Shown: positions 13,047-24,193, numbered from the stretch's first letter. The stretch: 64,000 nucleotides of DNA from Glandiceps talaboti (GCF_964340395.1 NC_135566.1:16052501-16116500), one strand, 5' to 3'. A program made the numbers and translations. Notes: generated by a model from the sequence alone, not told the origin.

Positions 13047-13397
13047 ATCCAGAACAAAATTCTGAATATTGCCATATTTCACCGTGTGGGTTTGTGACAG
13101 TGGAATCTCCTTCATATCCCGAGTTATATCCAAACAATACACGATTTTTGTGGCGTATTAATGCTTACTACACAAGACGTATCAACGTGTCATGGTCAGA
13201 CTTCAACACTGAAGAAGGTTATGATTTTGTCTCCGTTGGAAATGGTCACACACCAGATATGAACGTGGTAATCGACAGGCACTCCGGTGATTCCTTGCCG
13301 GAAAACTTTATCTCTGACTCGAATGAACTATGGGTGACGTTCGTGTCAGATCACATCATTACAGACACGGGATTCAGTGTTGACATGTACGATGTAG
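13047..13397 (+). CDS. Exon 4: CUB domain 2
   Basis: The acceptor is gtgctcag, the donor GTATGT, phase 1-1, 117 codons. Visible motifs are EYCHISPCGFVTVESPSYP, FLWRINAYY, WSDFNTEEGYDFVSVGNG, IDRHSG and LWVTFVSDH, ending VDMYDV. Only the two N-terminal cysteines are present; the later CUB cysteine positions hold other residues. The acidic FNTEEGYDF region is intact. The closest relative is CUB5, which shares TDTGFSVD near the end. Confidence 0.92.
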
Positions 13398-13526
13398 GTA
13401 TGTGATTCAAAATTATACTAATAAATCACATTTAGTTATCATTATGACTTAACATTACAAAGAGATATCGGATATGACTTTTTCACAGTAGTCAGGCAAC
13501 GAAGTGTTTTGAATAAATCAGGTAAG

Positions 13527-13995
13527 AGAAGATCGCACATTGTCAAACAAGCTCGATAAACGAACTATGTTCGTTTGGGGGGAGGGAGGGGTGTGGTATC
13601 AAGGTGCTTGCTGCTCAGAACTTCATTTTTGCACTTCTAAATTTCGAAAACTTCACGCCTTCAATGATAAAAACTTTTGTATTTGCTAGTGATATGTTGT
13701 TAAGTTGATAAAAATGTACTTCTAATGTGAGATACAGTGTTATGTTTCCGGTAGTATTTTGATATGTTTACCATCATCTCAGTAAACAGGTTCAAAAGGT
13801 TGGAACTTCATGTTTACCATCATGGTTTTACATTGCATCGATCGTAGTAGTGTGACTGCTACAGTTTTCATCACGGTTTACATCATATAAACGTGTGGTC
13901 ACACTTGTGAATGTTCGTTTACGGGGAGGAGTGGCTTTTATTTTAAACAAACGATGTTCGTTCATTGAGCTTGTGCGACATTGTACGATGGTCCC
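13527..13995. mobile_element. MITE-like element, family 1 copy B
   Basis: The ends gatcgcacattgtcaaacaa and gcgacattgtacgatggtcc are inverted repeats of each other and match copy A at 1164-1618. The internal sequence (aacttcatttttgcacttct) is the reverse of copy A, so the two insertions are in opposite directions. Confidence 0.65.
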
Positions 13996-14186
13996 TAAAT
14001 CAATTAATATTGTAGACTTTCATATCATATAGTTACAGGGGATAGGTACACTTAAGATTTTATATAGTGAAGGAACAAGCCGAATTTTGGGCAGGGGAGG
14101 GCATGAGGATCTAGGAGAAAATGGGAAGGGGCACGAAAACAGTGGGCTGCCAAGGGGGCCGTGAACATTCTTTAGCCTTCAGTAAT

Positions 14187-14549
14187 GGGCGAGATCTATA
14201 GTTCAATGTAGGATAAAAAACTAAATTCTCATACTCAGGCCTCAACCCCCCCCCCCCCCAACTAAAGTGATGAAAAATGATTCAAACCGCACAATCAATT
14301 TCAAATCAGTATGTAGTATATAGTGCTATGAATACAAAGTCATCATGTAGTGAGTAAGTAGTAGTTTTTTGTTGACACTGCTTTATTTTAGTGTCATGTA
14401 TTTACTATAGCAAAATTTTTCAATTTGACATTTCAAAAAGAAATATTTGTATTTTGGGGTAAAAAACATCCATGTAGGGTGAGAACTAAATTGGCTCAAC
14501 CCCCACCTCCAAGTTTTTACCCTACATTGAACTATTGATCACGCCCCCC
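14187..14549. mobile_element. Foldback element, family 2 copy A
   Basis: The left end gggcgagatctatagttcaa is inverted with the right end attgaactattgatcacgcc. The interior holds one unit of the sequence tatagtgctatgaatacaaa, the unit that is expanded into a minisatellite in the second copy at 60502-61384. Confidence 0.6.
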
Positions 14550-16650
14550 GTAGTAAATTCCACTCGTTCCCTGAAACGCTGTAAGTTCAATTTATGAGAC
14601 ATTGGGAAGCAGAATTATCTGAAATCTTGAATCAAAAGAGACAAATACTGAACATTATCAGAGCCTCTTTTCATACCATATCTTGTTTTGTGTCTTCTTT
14701 TTTTCTTAATTTGGCGACATAGGTTTTCCTAGACTTCATTGCGAACATACAATTGACATATTTATTATATAACTTTGTTCCCCGTATTGTCATTACCAAT
14801 GTTACAACGGAGTTGACTTGAAGCAAGAAAAGTGTACAGTCTGGTTTTAAAAAGCAGACTATTCATATACATTGCCACGTTTTCTTTTCGTTAATTTGTC
14901 CCGTTAGGCCAGAAAAAATTAAAACAGATGTTCAACGGGCCCAACCTACCCATATTTTTTTGGCATTTCAATTTCTTCTTTTTTCTTTTTTTTGGTGATG
15001 CGCAATATATCCTCATGCGGGCTTAAAATGCACACTTTGTTTCAAAATTAAGAGGATTTCTTTATATTTTCTGAATAATACATTTAACAATATACATTTG
15101 AGTCAATTCAAAATTATATAATATCTTATACAATGGTTTGTTTGGCTCTTATAATGCATACAAGAGTGAATTGAGATTAAACTAAGCTGTTGCATATCCA
15201 ACGTGCACTAAACGAATAAGCAACACTTTATGATCATGGGAAGCGGGCTGAGCAGTCATTGGGTATTCAAAAGTCTGATAGTCTCAAAGTCTTGAAATGT
15301 TTTGCTTTGTGTTTGTGATTTTTTGGAACCCAGTTAAAGTTCAGGAGAAGTCACTTACCAAGTGCGCATCCGCAAAATATCTTTCAGCTTCGCAACAACA
15401 AAATGCGCTTCATAGCCAGATAATATGTACTGCATAGTATAATTGTCTCAATTCTGGTATTTTAGTATCGTATTCAAACATTGTAAGACTTTCAATTATG
15501 TCTATGTTTTGATATTGTATTCCTCTAAATGGCCTTCTACATTGTCTATTTTCAAAAAAGTTTTCATTTTTGGAGGTGTCTTCTAATCAGTAGCAATCAT
15601 GGTGATAATTGCCTTTCTCCTTTACCATGATGGAAGGTGGCAGGCTTAAAGTACCTCCCTGTATAGGTTAGAGCTCATTAGGAGACATGCATGTGAAATC
15701 CACATCCTTTGTAAAGTAATCTAGTTTGGACTGTTATTGTAGTTGGTTATCAGTATTATTTTAATGCATCATTGTACCAAATAATTTTATATCTCCACTG
15801 TAGTGTAGATGACAGAAGGGGTGGCTAGAATAATTATGGAGTTTCATTTGGCGGGTCTTAATATTTTTTGAGAGGAGAGGGTGAGAGGGGCTAAAACATT
15901 TGTTTAATGGTATAAAATTGTGTACATATCGTAATTGTAGAACTGATGGAAATCGATTGCCTTGCAGCCAAATTGCAAGAGATAAAATCAACATGAGTGA
16001 ATAAGTACTATATAAAATCAACCTAAAATGTTTTGCCATCATTATATATGGTTTGTTTTTACAAGACTTCTATTAAAAGAAGAAGAAAAGTCGACCTACC
16101 TACCCAATGTGATGGGTTTGGTTGCCCGTTGAACAGCTTTTTTGGCTTTATCTTGGGGAGCAGTAATTAGTAGGGGAGGGTGGTGGGAAAATAAAGTCTT
16201 TTCAATGACTGTCAGTGAAATTTAAAACTAAAGTGTACGAATCTTAGTATTTTGATAATCACTATTACATAGTCGCCTACGCTTGTGCACAAAATTTCAT
16301 GAGATACAGAATTAAACACACTCTGTTCTTGTAATTTGCATTTAGTAATATGCGTCGCTTTAGAACGTTTTTTTTTTCCTAGGCGTTAGAAAACGTAACT
16401 TGATATTGAGTTTGGTTGGTTGAATTGTCGCAAAGTGTGACCAACAGAAGGTGTTAACTTTGAGCCCTTGCTATGGCCATATTGGGTGGGGGTGAAAACA
16501 CCGGCACAACGATCGTAGCGCTACACTCGATAAACAACAAAATTATAATCATATTGTGGTGAAAAGCCTGCGAATAAACAACTACATGCTCTGTAACTCC
16601 ACTCCATTACATACAAATACTTACTAGTTCAAGTTTATTTGTGTCATTAG

Positions 16651-16689
16651 ATAGCGAAGAGCCAGAGGACAACGTTACATCACCAAATA
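16651..16689 (+). CDS. Exon 5: 13-codon linker
   Basis: A short exon between tcattag and GTAAGT encoding DSEEPEDNVTSPN, phase 1-1, acidic, with a possible N-glycosylation site (NVT). It sits just before CUB3. Strong splice signals and the conserved phase support it; the short length keeps confidence moderate. Confidence 0.6.
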
Positions 16690-16806
16690 GTAAGTATTGG
16701 AATATTCAACATAGCATAAAAGGCTTACATTGTGATTTTTACTTCTAATGTTTCAACATCTTGTGTTCAGTGACTGACGTTATTGATGATATTTTTCACT
16801 TTTCAG

Positions 16807-17163
16807 GCACGCTTTGCAACTGTACATGTGGCGGCGTGGTAACGATAGATGGTTACACTAATTATGTCACATCTCCGAACTTTCCCTGTAACTACACTAA
16901 CGATGCATCGTGTGTGTGGATCATCTATGCATCCAATCCTTCGAGACGGTTACATATTGGTTGGAATTACTTTGACACTGAACCAGTCTTTGACGTTGTA
17001 TCAGCTGGCCATGGAGATGAAGTTGGTAAAAATGTGGTTATCAACCAACATTCAGGGAACACATACCCCGACTATTTTTATTCTGACGCTAACAGTGTCT
17101 GGATAACTTTTGAAACAAATGAAGATATCACTTTTCAAGGTTTCCGAATTTATATAAATGAAG
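16807..17163 (+). CDS. Exon 6: CUB domain 3
   Basis: The acceptor is cttttcag, the donor GTAAGA, phase 1-1, 119 codons. The N-terminus is cysteine-rich (TLCNCTCGGVVTIDGY), followed by SPNFPCNYTNDASCVWIIYAS, FDTEPVFDVVSAGHGD, INQHSG and VWITFETNEDITFQGFRIYI. The acidic site region is present, but the usual Tyr after the Asp is Val. There are several N-glycosylation sequons. The last 40 bases and the donor are duplicated just downstream. Confidence 0.92.
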
Positions 17164-17257
17164 GTAAGATAATTTGTTTTTCATTCTAATGATATCACTT
17201 TTCAAAGTTTCCGAATTTATATAAATGAAGGTAAGATAATTTGTTTTTCATTCCAAT
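17124..17257 (+). repeat. 67-bp tandem duplication spanning the CUB3 exon end and donor
   Basis: Unit 17124-17190 (gatatcacttttcaaggttt... to cattctaat) is repeated at 17191-17257 with two differences that I can see. Each unit carries the last coding bases and a GTAAGA donor, so two identical splice donors lie 67 bases apart. Confidence 0.9.
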
Positions 17258-17354
17258 GATTGTTTTTGTGTGACAAATATTATAGAATCACACATACACA
17301 CACGCACGTACGTACGTACGTTAATTTAGTGTTATACACCGATGATTTTTACAG

Positions 17355-17408
17355 AACTTTACCCAACGGGAACTCCGTGGACGACTGAAAACGTTATCAA
17401 CATTACAA
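17355..17408 (+). CDS. Exon 7: 18-codon linker
   Basis: The exon after tttttacag encodes ELYPTGTPWTTENVINIT and ends at GTAAGT, phase 1-1. It is Thr-rich with a possible N-glycosylation sequon (NIT). It acts as a spacer between CUB3 and CUB4. Splice signals are good. Confidence 0.62.
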
Positions 17409-17765
17409 GTAAGTTACTTAGGGTATCTCAATGTATTAACAAGCTACACTTGTCGGGGGGGGGGGCAGAGTGGGTGTGACAGCGCAAGTTATTGGGTTCA
17501 TATAAGTGGTTGTGTGTGTGTGTGGGGGGGGGGGTATGACAGCGCAAGTTATTTGGTTCATGTATTCGATGGTTGTCCATCATTGCCCCACTGTTAACTT
17601 CTTAGTTATTCCATCTGCTCTACAGGTGTGGGCTTATTGTCACTGCTCTAGTTCACACCTAAGGTTTACTCAATTCTCGGTCGTGATTGGTCAATGCGAC
17701 ATCACATGTTATGGACCATGCTCACGCTGTTCCACGATAAATGACGTAGCGGGCATTAATTAATG

Positions 17766-18358
17766 GAACTAGCCCCAAGAGACTAGTTCCATCGATTAGC
17801 GCCTCATGATGACGTCATCTATGATCGCGAATACAGACGACATTTTCAAAGTACAACAAATTGTAAACATAATGCATGTCTTGCTCATCTGCAACTACGA
17901 CCGCAAGCAGCGGCCAAAGCAGTGATTTTTTTGGCTCGATTAATCGAAATTTCGGAAGAAGAGTTGGCCAATATCGTCTCTGAGAAAGACTTTCAAAAAA
18001 AGACAGTAATCAAGACAGCGGTTGGTATTTTGGAGAACTATTTGTTATTGGGACAACTCTCACGGTTATTGAACGCAATGCAAACAAACTCTGCTTGCTG
18101 GAGAAGTTTGTCATAATTATTTTAGTGTGCTGTGGTGTATGATTCTTGTTCGGTGTCTTATAAAACACATGTTGACTGACATTATTCCGGCGATAGCGTA
18201 CGTTTGTTTCCCCTCGGGACTAGCCAGTCACACCAAAACAGTCTCGTTTCCCCCGAGGGCAAAGCACACCAAAACAGTCTCGAAATGAGAGTAATTGCAA
18301 AGCACACGAGACTGTAACAAACGCACGCTATCGCCCTCATTGTCAAGTCAACATGTCT
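17766..18358. mobile_element. Composite foldback element with a Crypton-like ORF fragment
   Basis: It starts with a hairpin (ggaactag...ctagttcc), followed by a short open frame (about 17922-18116) containing ISEEELANIVSEKDFQKKT, which resembles the N-terminal segment found in DUF3504/Crypton-type proteins, then an inverted repeat (aaacacatgttgactgac ... gtcaagtcaacatgt, 18162-18358). The element at 39475-39790 has the same layout. The family name is an inference from memory of the motif. Confidence 0.45.
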
Positions 18359-18685
18359 ACATAGTTCACGGGAAGATGGTGACTTTGATTTTGCACTTTA
18401 GTGATGATTTTGTATTTTAGGTAAAAAAAATGACATAGCCAACATCCCCAAAGTACGAATCAATTTCGAATGGCATTTGATGTGTATGTATAGGCTTGAA
18501 TCTATTCACATTTGTGATCACAGGAGGGTGATACTTATAGCTGGATTTAGGTGGGGGGGGGGGGGGTAATGCTGGGAATTTCAAAGTAGAAATTGCTCTC
18601 TCTGTCTTTCAGCATGTATAAACATGGGGGGATTCTATGAAGGTAAACCTGTGGCAAAAGAATTTTCTCAAAAGTTTCATTTTTA

Positions 18686-18725
18686 CCTCCCGTAAGGGTA
18701 CGAGAGGTATTAAAAGGGGAATGCC

Positions 18726-18776
<51 letters not shown>

Positions 18777-19957
18777 GAAGCCATTTTCTAAAACTCGGCT
18801 GGCTCAATTGTAATGAAATTTGGGTTATATAATCTTTAGGGTAATAGCTAGACCTGATTAGGTTTTGAGCCAGATCTGTTAATGTTTAATTAGAGAAATT
18901 TGCATATTAATGAAATCAACTAATTATGCAATATCTTAAGACTGCATACCTCAATTTCAATATAATTTAGTATATTCGTTAAACATAACAAAATACATTT
19001 GTCCTATAAAATTCGTTGATGTATCTTACAGCGTTAATGAATATTTTGCATAATTAATTATTTTTGGTAATTAGGCTATATCTTAAGAATACATACTTCA
19101 AATTCAACATAATTTCGTACATATGTTAACCATAAGAAAACACATATGTCCTATCAATTTTGTTGATGCACCGTACAGTGTTAATGAATAATTTGCATAA
19201 TTAATGATTTTCGGTAATTAGGCTATATCTTAAGAAAACATACTTCAATTCCAATATAATTCAGTACACACGTTAACCATAAAAATTGCATATGTCCTGT
19301 AAAGCTTGTTGGTGTACCTTTCAGTGTTAATGAATAATTTGCATAATTAATGATTCTTGGTAATTAGGCTATATCTTACGACTGCATGCTTCAATTTCAA
19401 TATAATTCAGTACATACATTAACCATAACAAATTGTATATGTCCTATAAAGTTAGTTGATGTACCTTACAGTGTTAATGAATAATTTGCATAATTAATGA
19501 TTTTCGGTAATTAGGCTATATCTTAAGAATACAGACTTCAATTCCAATATAATTCAGTACACACGTTAACCATAACAATTGCATATGTCCTGTAAAACTT
19601 GTTGGTGTGCCTTTCAGTGTTAATGAATAATTTGCATAATTAATGATTCTTGGTAATTAGGCTATATCTTATGACTGCATGCTTCAATTTCAATATAATT
19701 CAGTACATACATTAACCATAACAAATTGTATATGTCCTATAAAGTTAGTTGATGTACCTTACAGTGTTAATGAATAATTTGCATAATTAATGATTTTCGG
19801 TAATTAGGCTATATCTTAAGACTGCATTAAGCAGTATCATACACTCTTACATACATCAACCTAAGAACGCACGCTTGTCTAAAAACCAAAGCCTGTTACC
19901 ATAGTTTTTTTTAGTTTAATGAGTTATTTGCATAATTAGCGATTCCCTTACGAGAGG
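18686..19957. mobile_element. Satellite-bearing element copy 1 (147-bp units, inverted ends)
   Basis: The left end CCTCCCGTAAGGG forms a hairpin with tacgagagg just inside it. A (CTGT)n run follows, then units of about 147 bases containing ttaatgaataatttgcataa, with starts at 19034, 19181, 19327, 19474, 19620 and 19767. The right end CCCTTACGAGAGG is the near-inverse of the left end. A second copy lies at 49481-56514. No coding capacity. Confidence 0.75.
18724..18775. repeat. (CTGT)n microsatellite
   Basis: About thirteen tetranucleotide units at a fixed position near the left end of the satellite-bearing element. The same array occurs at the same place in copy 2 (about 49519-49571). Confidence 0.9.
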
Positions 19958-20203
19958 CATTCAGTTTAAATCTGGTAAATCAATATTTCCTGAATATCCA
20001 ATTGCCAAACCGACCGTCCTTTGAATTGAATTGGGTCTGTGTGGTGTGTCAAATTGTCCTCTTCAGATATATCGTCTTCTTAAATTTCTAACCATTTTAT
20101 ATTTCATGGAAGCTTTCAGATTTAATACAAATATTTTTTTGACTTTTAAACAATGCCCAAATTATATACCTTTTTGTCGATTGTTACCTATTCATGATCA
20201 CAG

Positions 20204-20548
20204 CTTGCGGTGAGAGTTATAACCTCCACCGATCGGAGAATATCGATATTATGTCTCCAAACTATCCTGATGATTATCCAAATAATGCACGATGTGAATG
20301 GTTCATCGAGGCATCAGATTACTGGCGGAATATCTATGTGAGATGGGAAGATTTTGCAACGGAGCCTTGTGCAGACTTTATTTCCCTTGGATACGGTGAC
20401 ACTGTTGGTGCAAACGTTTTGATTGACCAGCATTCTGGCAGTGTGATCCCTAGAAGCTTTCATAGTGGTCATGATAAATTATGGATGAGGTTTGCTTCTG
20501 ACGAGGTTGGTGTATGCCAAGGATTCAAGGTTCATATGGAGGACACCG
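20204..20548 (+). CDS. Exon 8: CUB domain 4
   Basis: The acceptor is gatcacag, the donor GTAAGA, phase 1-1, 115 codons. Motifs are CGESYNLHRSENIDIMSPNYP, DDYPNNARCEWFIEASDYW, FATEPCADFISLGYGD, IDQHSG and LWMRFASDEVGVCQGFKV. Four cysteines and the acidic site are present. It is the nearest paralogue of CUB1 (shared CEWFIEASDYWR), so the pair arose by duplication of a single exon. Confidence 0.93.
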
Positions 20549-20629
20549 GTAAGATAATATGGGACTACAAAATAGCAATGTAAAGAACAGGCTAGGAATG
20601 ATTAGTGTTAATAAACATAGCCGTAAAAT

Positions 20630-20966
20630 TTAAAGTGGACATATGGATTAGAACTGGGGGATAAGTTATTTTGGATTTTTTAATTCATGAATTTTTTTTA
20701 TAATGGCTTCCTACTTGAAAAATCAACGAGAAACATCACATGTTTGTAACTCAATAAATTGTAAAACATTAAGATATGTTTAAAATGTTTGCTATGTACG
20801 TACAATAACAAACATTTTACACAGTTTATTTGTTTAGCTTTTTGCAATATATGGAGTTACAAACACAGACTTGGTCTGTGTTGTTTCATACTGAATTTTC
20901 ATACAGGAACCCATGATGGTAAAATTGTTTTATTCATCAAAAATCCTCATCCATATGGCCACTTTA
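20630..20966. mobile_element. MITE-like element, family 3 copy A
   Basis: The left end taaagtggacatatggatta is inverted with the right end catccatatggccacttta. The interior contains ttcctacttgaaaaatcaac, shared with the copy at about 58900-59405. Non-coding. Confidence 0.6.
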
Positions 20967-21595
20967 ACAAACTGTATTTGCGACAGGTGTTAATAAAGGG
21001 GACATTAACTAGCAAACGACCAAAACATAGTTATTTTTGAAATCTTTTTCTTCGCCTTTTTATTCATAAACGCTGCAAAAGAGTTGATCACAAAGTGTTA
21101 AGACAATATGCTAGCGCGACAAAATGGATATTGCTGTTGATTTTGAAGGTGTCTAGTTTATTCATGTATTACATATTCCTGTGCAAAATGAATAGGCATA
21201 TATAGTCTCCGATGTCAGGATTTATAACATGCACTTGCGCTAAGACACACAAGTTGAAATCATCTCCAAATGTAATGTAAATGATGTATATTGAACCATT
21301 ATCTGGGCATCACAAAATGGCACGTTAAATTGTCAAAGGGGAAATATTGCCTGAACGCGGCAAATGTCAATATATTGACGTTATATTCTTATTAATGAGT
21401 AACTCCTTCACTTATTCTCGTTGAAGGATATCTAACAAGGACTTTATTTATTTATTTTATGGGGGGCGTAAAATTGTTTAGAAACATTGAGACAAATACA
21501 GCAAAACATTTGTTGAGAACCGCTAGGTTTATATGTAAATACCAAGATATGAAGTAACACTCTTTTATCGTCTATATATGAATGATGATTTACAG

Positions 21596-21946
21596 ATCCA
21601 TGGTATGGCCATGAATATCGCCATCTTTCCCATGGTGCGTCAATAACATTGGAATCTCCCCTATATCCCGCGCATTATCCAAACAATGTCAGATACCGGT
21701 GGGATATTCGTATTTCCAATTATATAAAATATGTTGATGTATCTTGGACAAACTTCAGCACTGAAGCTAATTATGATTTCATCTCCATTGGAAATGGTAC
21801 CTTTTTCGGCGAGAATCTAATCTACAACCATTCGGGTAATACTTTGCCACCAAGCTTTAGGACTGCCTCGTATGCATTATGGATGACCTTCGTGTCAAAT
21901 CACAACATTACAGACACAGGTTTCAGTGTTGACATATATGATGCAA
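21596..21946 (+). CDS. Exon 9: CUB domain 5, cysteine-free
   Basis: The acceptor is atttacag, the donor GTAAGT, phase 1-1, 117 codons. Motifs are ITLESPLYPAHYPNNVRYRW, FSTEANYDFISIGNG, YNHSGNTLPPSF and LWMTFVSNHNITDTGFSVDI. The whole exon contains no cysteine: positions that are Cys in CUB1 and CUB4 are Tyr, Ala or other residues here. The acidic site is kept. The reading frame and splice sites are intact, so this is a divergent domain and not a pseudo-exon. Confidence 0.92.
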
Positions 21947-22658
21947 GTAAGTGCTAAATTAATGCTTTTAATTCCGGAACGACCTTGATGTTTAACCTGG
22001 TATACTAATTTTATGACAATATTATGACTAATATTAAACAATGCCATTATTTGCTGGTGATGCACTAATTGCCCTACGAGTTAGTATTATTTGTTGATTT
22101 CTGGTTTTTAAGGTGTATTTCGATGTGTATCCCAATGTGTATTTGCTTTAGTGGCAGGAAACTAGTTACAAGGATACTCGTGCTGGTATATATGGTTATT
22201 TCTTAGAGTAAATACAGGCATACTAATTAGTTCTATACAGTTACCATTTTTAGTCGTCATATTTTCATATAAATATATGACGAAATATTTTTGTGGGCTG
22301 AAAGCCATGCATATTAATTAGCTTTATTAGCATAATTCTTCAAATTTGTAATGTTGTTCACATATACTCTGAAAGCAAATGCATTGAAGTTTGCTAATTT
22401 CTTGGTGAAATTTGTTTGGCCACACACTATATTATTTCTTGTGAAATTAACTAAAATAAAACTACTTGCTAATCTGAATTTCACGTTATTGACTGATCAT
22501 CAGGCAACACTGATTTACGTGCTGTTACTACATACCGATCGTCTTCATATTGCAGCAAACACTGTCAGTAATCCCCAGTGAGGTGACAAAAGTAAACTAA
22601 GTATGTTATATCGTATAAATTATATAAATTTATATTGTGTACGTGTCTTTTACTCCAG

Positions 22659-23003
22659 CGTCACCTTGCGAGGAATATTTAACTATATCACAATGTGGTT
22701 CCGTCAACGTTACTTCACCGAACTATCCCAATAACTACTCAAATTATCTTACCTGTCGATGGATCATTACTACATTGCCATCGAGAAGCATCTTTGTGGA
22801 GTGGTTGGATTTTGAGACCGAGGAATACTTCGATTTTGTCTCGGCCGGCCACGGTAATGAATTATGGAGTGATGTTGTCATTGCTAACCATTCAGGATCT
22901 TCTTTGCCGAAAAACTTTAAATCTGGTGATACTGTTTGGTTAACCTTCACAACTGATGGCTCTATTACATACCGCGGCTTTCAAGTAATATTGCATGATC
23001 AAG
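22659..23003 (+). CDS. Exon 10: CUB domain 6
   Basis: The acceptor is ttactccag, the donor GTGAGA, phase 1-1, 115 codons. Motifs are SPCEEYLTISQCGSVNVTSP, YLTCRWIITTLPSR, FETEEYFDFVSAGHGNE, NHSGSSLPKNF and VWLTFTTDGSITYRGFQVIL. Three cysteines are seen. It is the last CUB domain; the next exon starts the cadherin part in the same phase. A long (TA)n array starts about 45 bases after the donor. Confidence 0.92.
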
Positions 23004-23048
23004 GTGAGAAGACATTTATCATCAAATATTATGCTATGCTGTCTCTCT

Positions 23049-23105
<57 letters not shown>
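23049..23105. repeat. (TA)n microsatellite
   Basis: A pure ta array directly downstream of the CUB6 donor, bordering the SINE-like repeat at 23107. Confidence 0.95.
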
Positions 23106-23106
<1 letters not shown>

Positions 23107-23107
<1 letters not shown>

Positions 23108-23291
23108 CTCGGTGAGTATCAATCTGCTATAAGACAGTGCTCTATACCGCAGTGGCAGAGCGTAATAGTTTTGTATATATATATAACTCGGTGAGTATCA
23201 ATCTGCTAAGACAGTGCTCTATGCCGCAGTGGCAGAGCGCAATAGTTTTGGTAGTACTGGAACTCTTTCTTGGTTGTAACTCGGAGTTTAA
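23107..23291 (+). repeat. Dispersed SINE-like repeat, two tandem copies
   Basis: The unit starting actcggtgagtatcaatctg and containing ccgcagtggcagagcg appears at about 23107-23163 and again at about 23185-23291. The longer second copy continues to ggttgtaactcggag. An inverted copy lies at about 62054-62173. The stretches tggcagagcg and ggttgtaactc resemble pol III A and B boxes, so a tRNA-derived SINE is possible. Confidence 0.5.
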
Positions 23292-23561
23292 ATTAAAGTT
23301 CAAAAATTCTAAGATTCCATTTCACGTGATATGGACACCACAGTGGAAGTTGGTCAGTACATATCTATTTTGAGAGATCCATTATCATTCATTGGTGAGA
23401 GATATCACAGCTGTACTTAGCTATTAAAACATATCTGGAACTTGAAAAGGAAAGGTCAATTAATATCAAAGTGCCGACATCAAAATAGATATGTACTGAC
23501 CAACTTCCACTGTGGTGTCCATATCACGTGAAATGGAATCTTAGAATTTTTGAACTTTAAT
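23292..23561. mobile_element. Foldback with 82-bp perfect inverted repeat
   Basis: Arm 23292-23373 (attaaagttcaaaaattcta... to atctattttga) is the exact reverse complement of arm 23480-23561, with a spacer of about 106 bases. Identity is perfect by eye. It lies next to the SINE-like repeat and between two (TA)n arrays. Confidence 0.85.
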
Positions 23562-23742
23562 AGTAGAACATCACTGACTGTACCGTTAGTCGTCTGATGA
23601 TTGCGAAAGCATGAAACACTGTGTAACGACTCATGTGTATCTTACTTGATACTGTACTATTATTAGTAATTATACCGCTCTACATGTATATGTATTGAGC
23701 ACTGTTTGCTCCAGTATAGACATATTGTATATGCTGAGTATA

Positions 23743-23746
<4 letters not shown>

Positions 23747-23826
<80 letters not shown>
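23747..23826. repeat. (TA)n microsatellite
   Basis: About forty ta units in the intron between CUB6 and the first cadherin exon; a (GT)n-rich stretch follows at 23899-23956. Confidence 0.95.
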
Positions 23827-23828
<2 letters not shown>

Positions 23829-24193
23829 TTAATCCAATATACTAATATTGCATCGAGCATTGTTCTCTCCAGGGAGACACACTATATTATGATGCGTACG
23901 TGTGTGTGTGTGTGTGGGTGGGTGGGTGTGTGTGTGTGTGTGTATGTGTGTGTGTGAGTGGGTGGCTGGGTGGCTGGGTTTGTTGGTTGGTTGTTTGTTG
24001 CATATGTGTGCGAAATTAAGAAAAGAAACTTGACACATGCAGGGCTTTGTGAGGCATCTTTCTATGATTATACATGTAATTATCTCTGTAGTTACATAGT
24101 TTACTTCTGCGAAGGTCTTATTTCTGAAAGTGTGATCAAACAAGTATTTGTAACTAGGATTTCTCTATGTCATTTTTCTTTGACTATTTACAG

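Noticed and set aside
20910-20921. Possible 12-base micro-exon (GA ACC CAT GAT G) between CUB4 and CUB5
   Set aside because: It has AG and GT borders and the right phase, but is too short to support by sequence alone; no motif and no duplicate elsewhere.
23663-24143. Tyr/Ile and His/Thr repeat frames
   Set aside because: Translations of (TA)n and (GT)n microsatellites on either strand.
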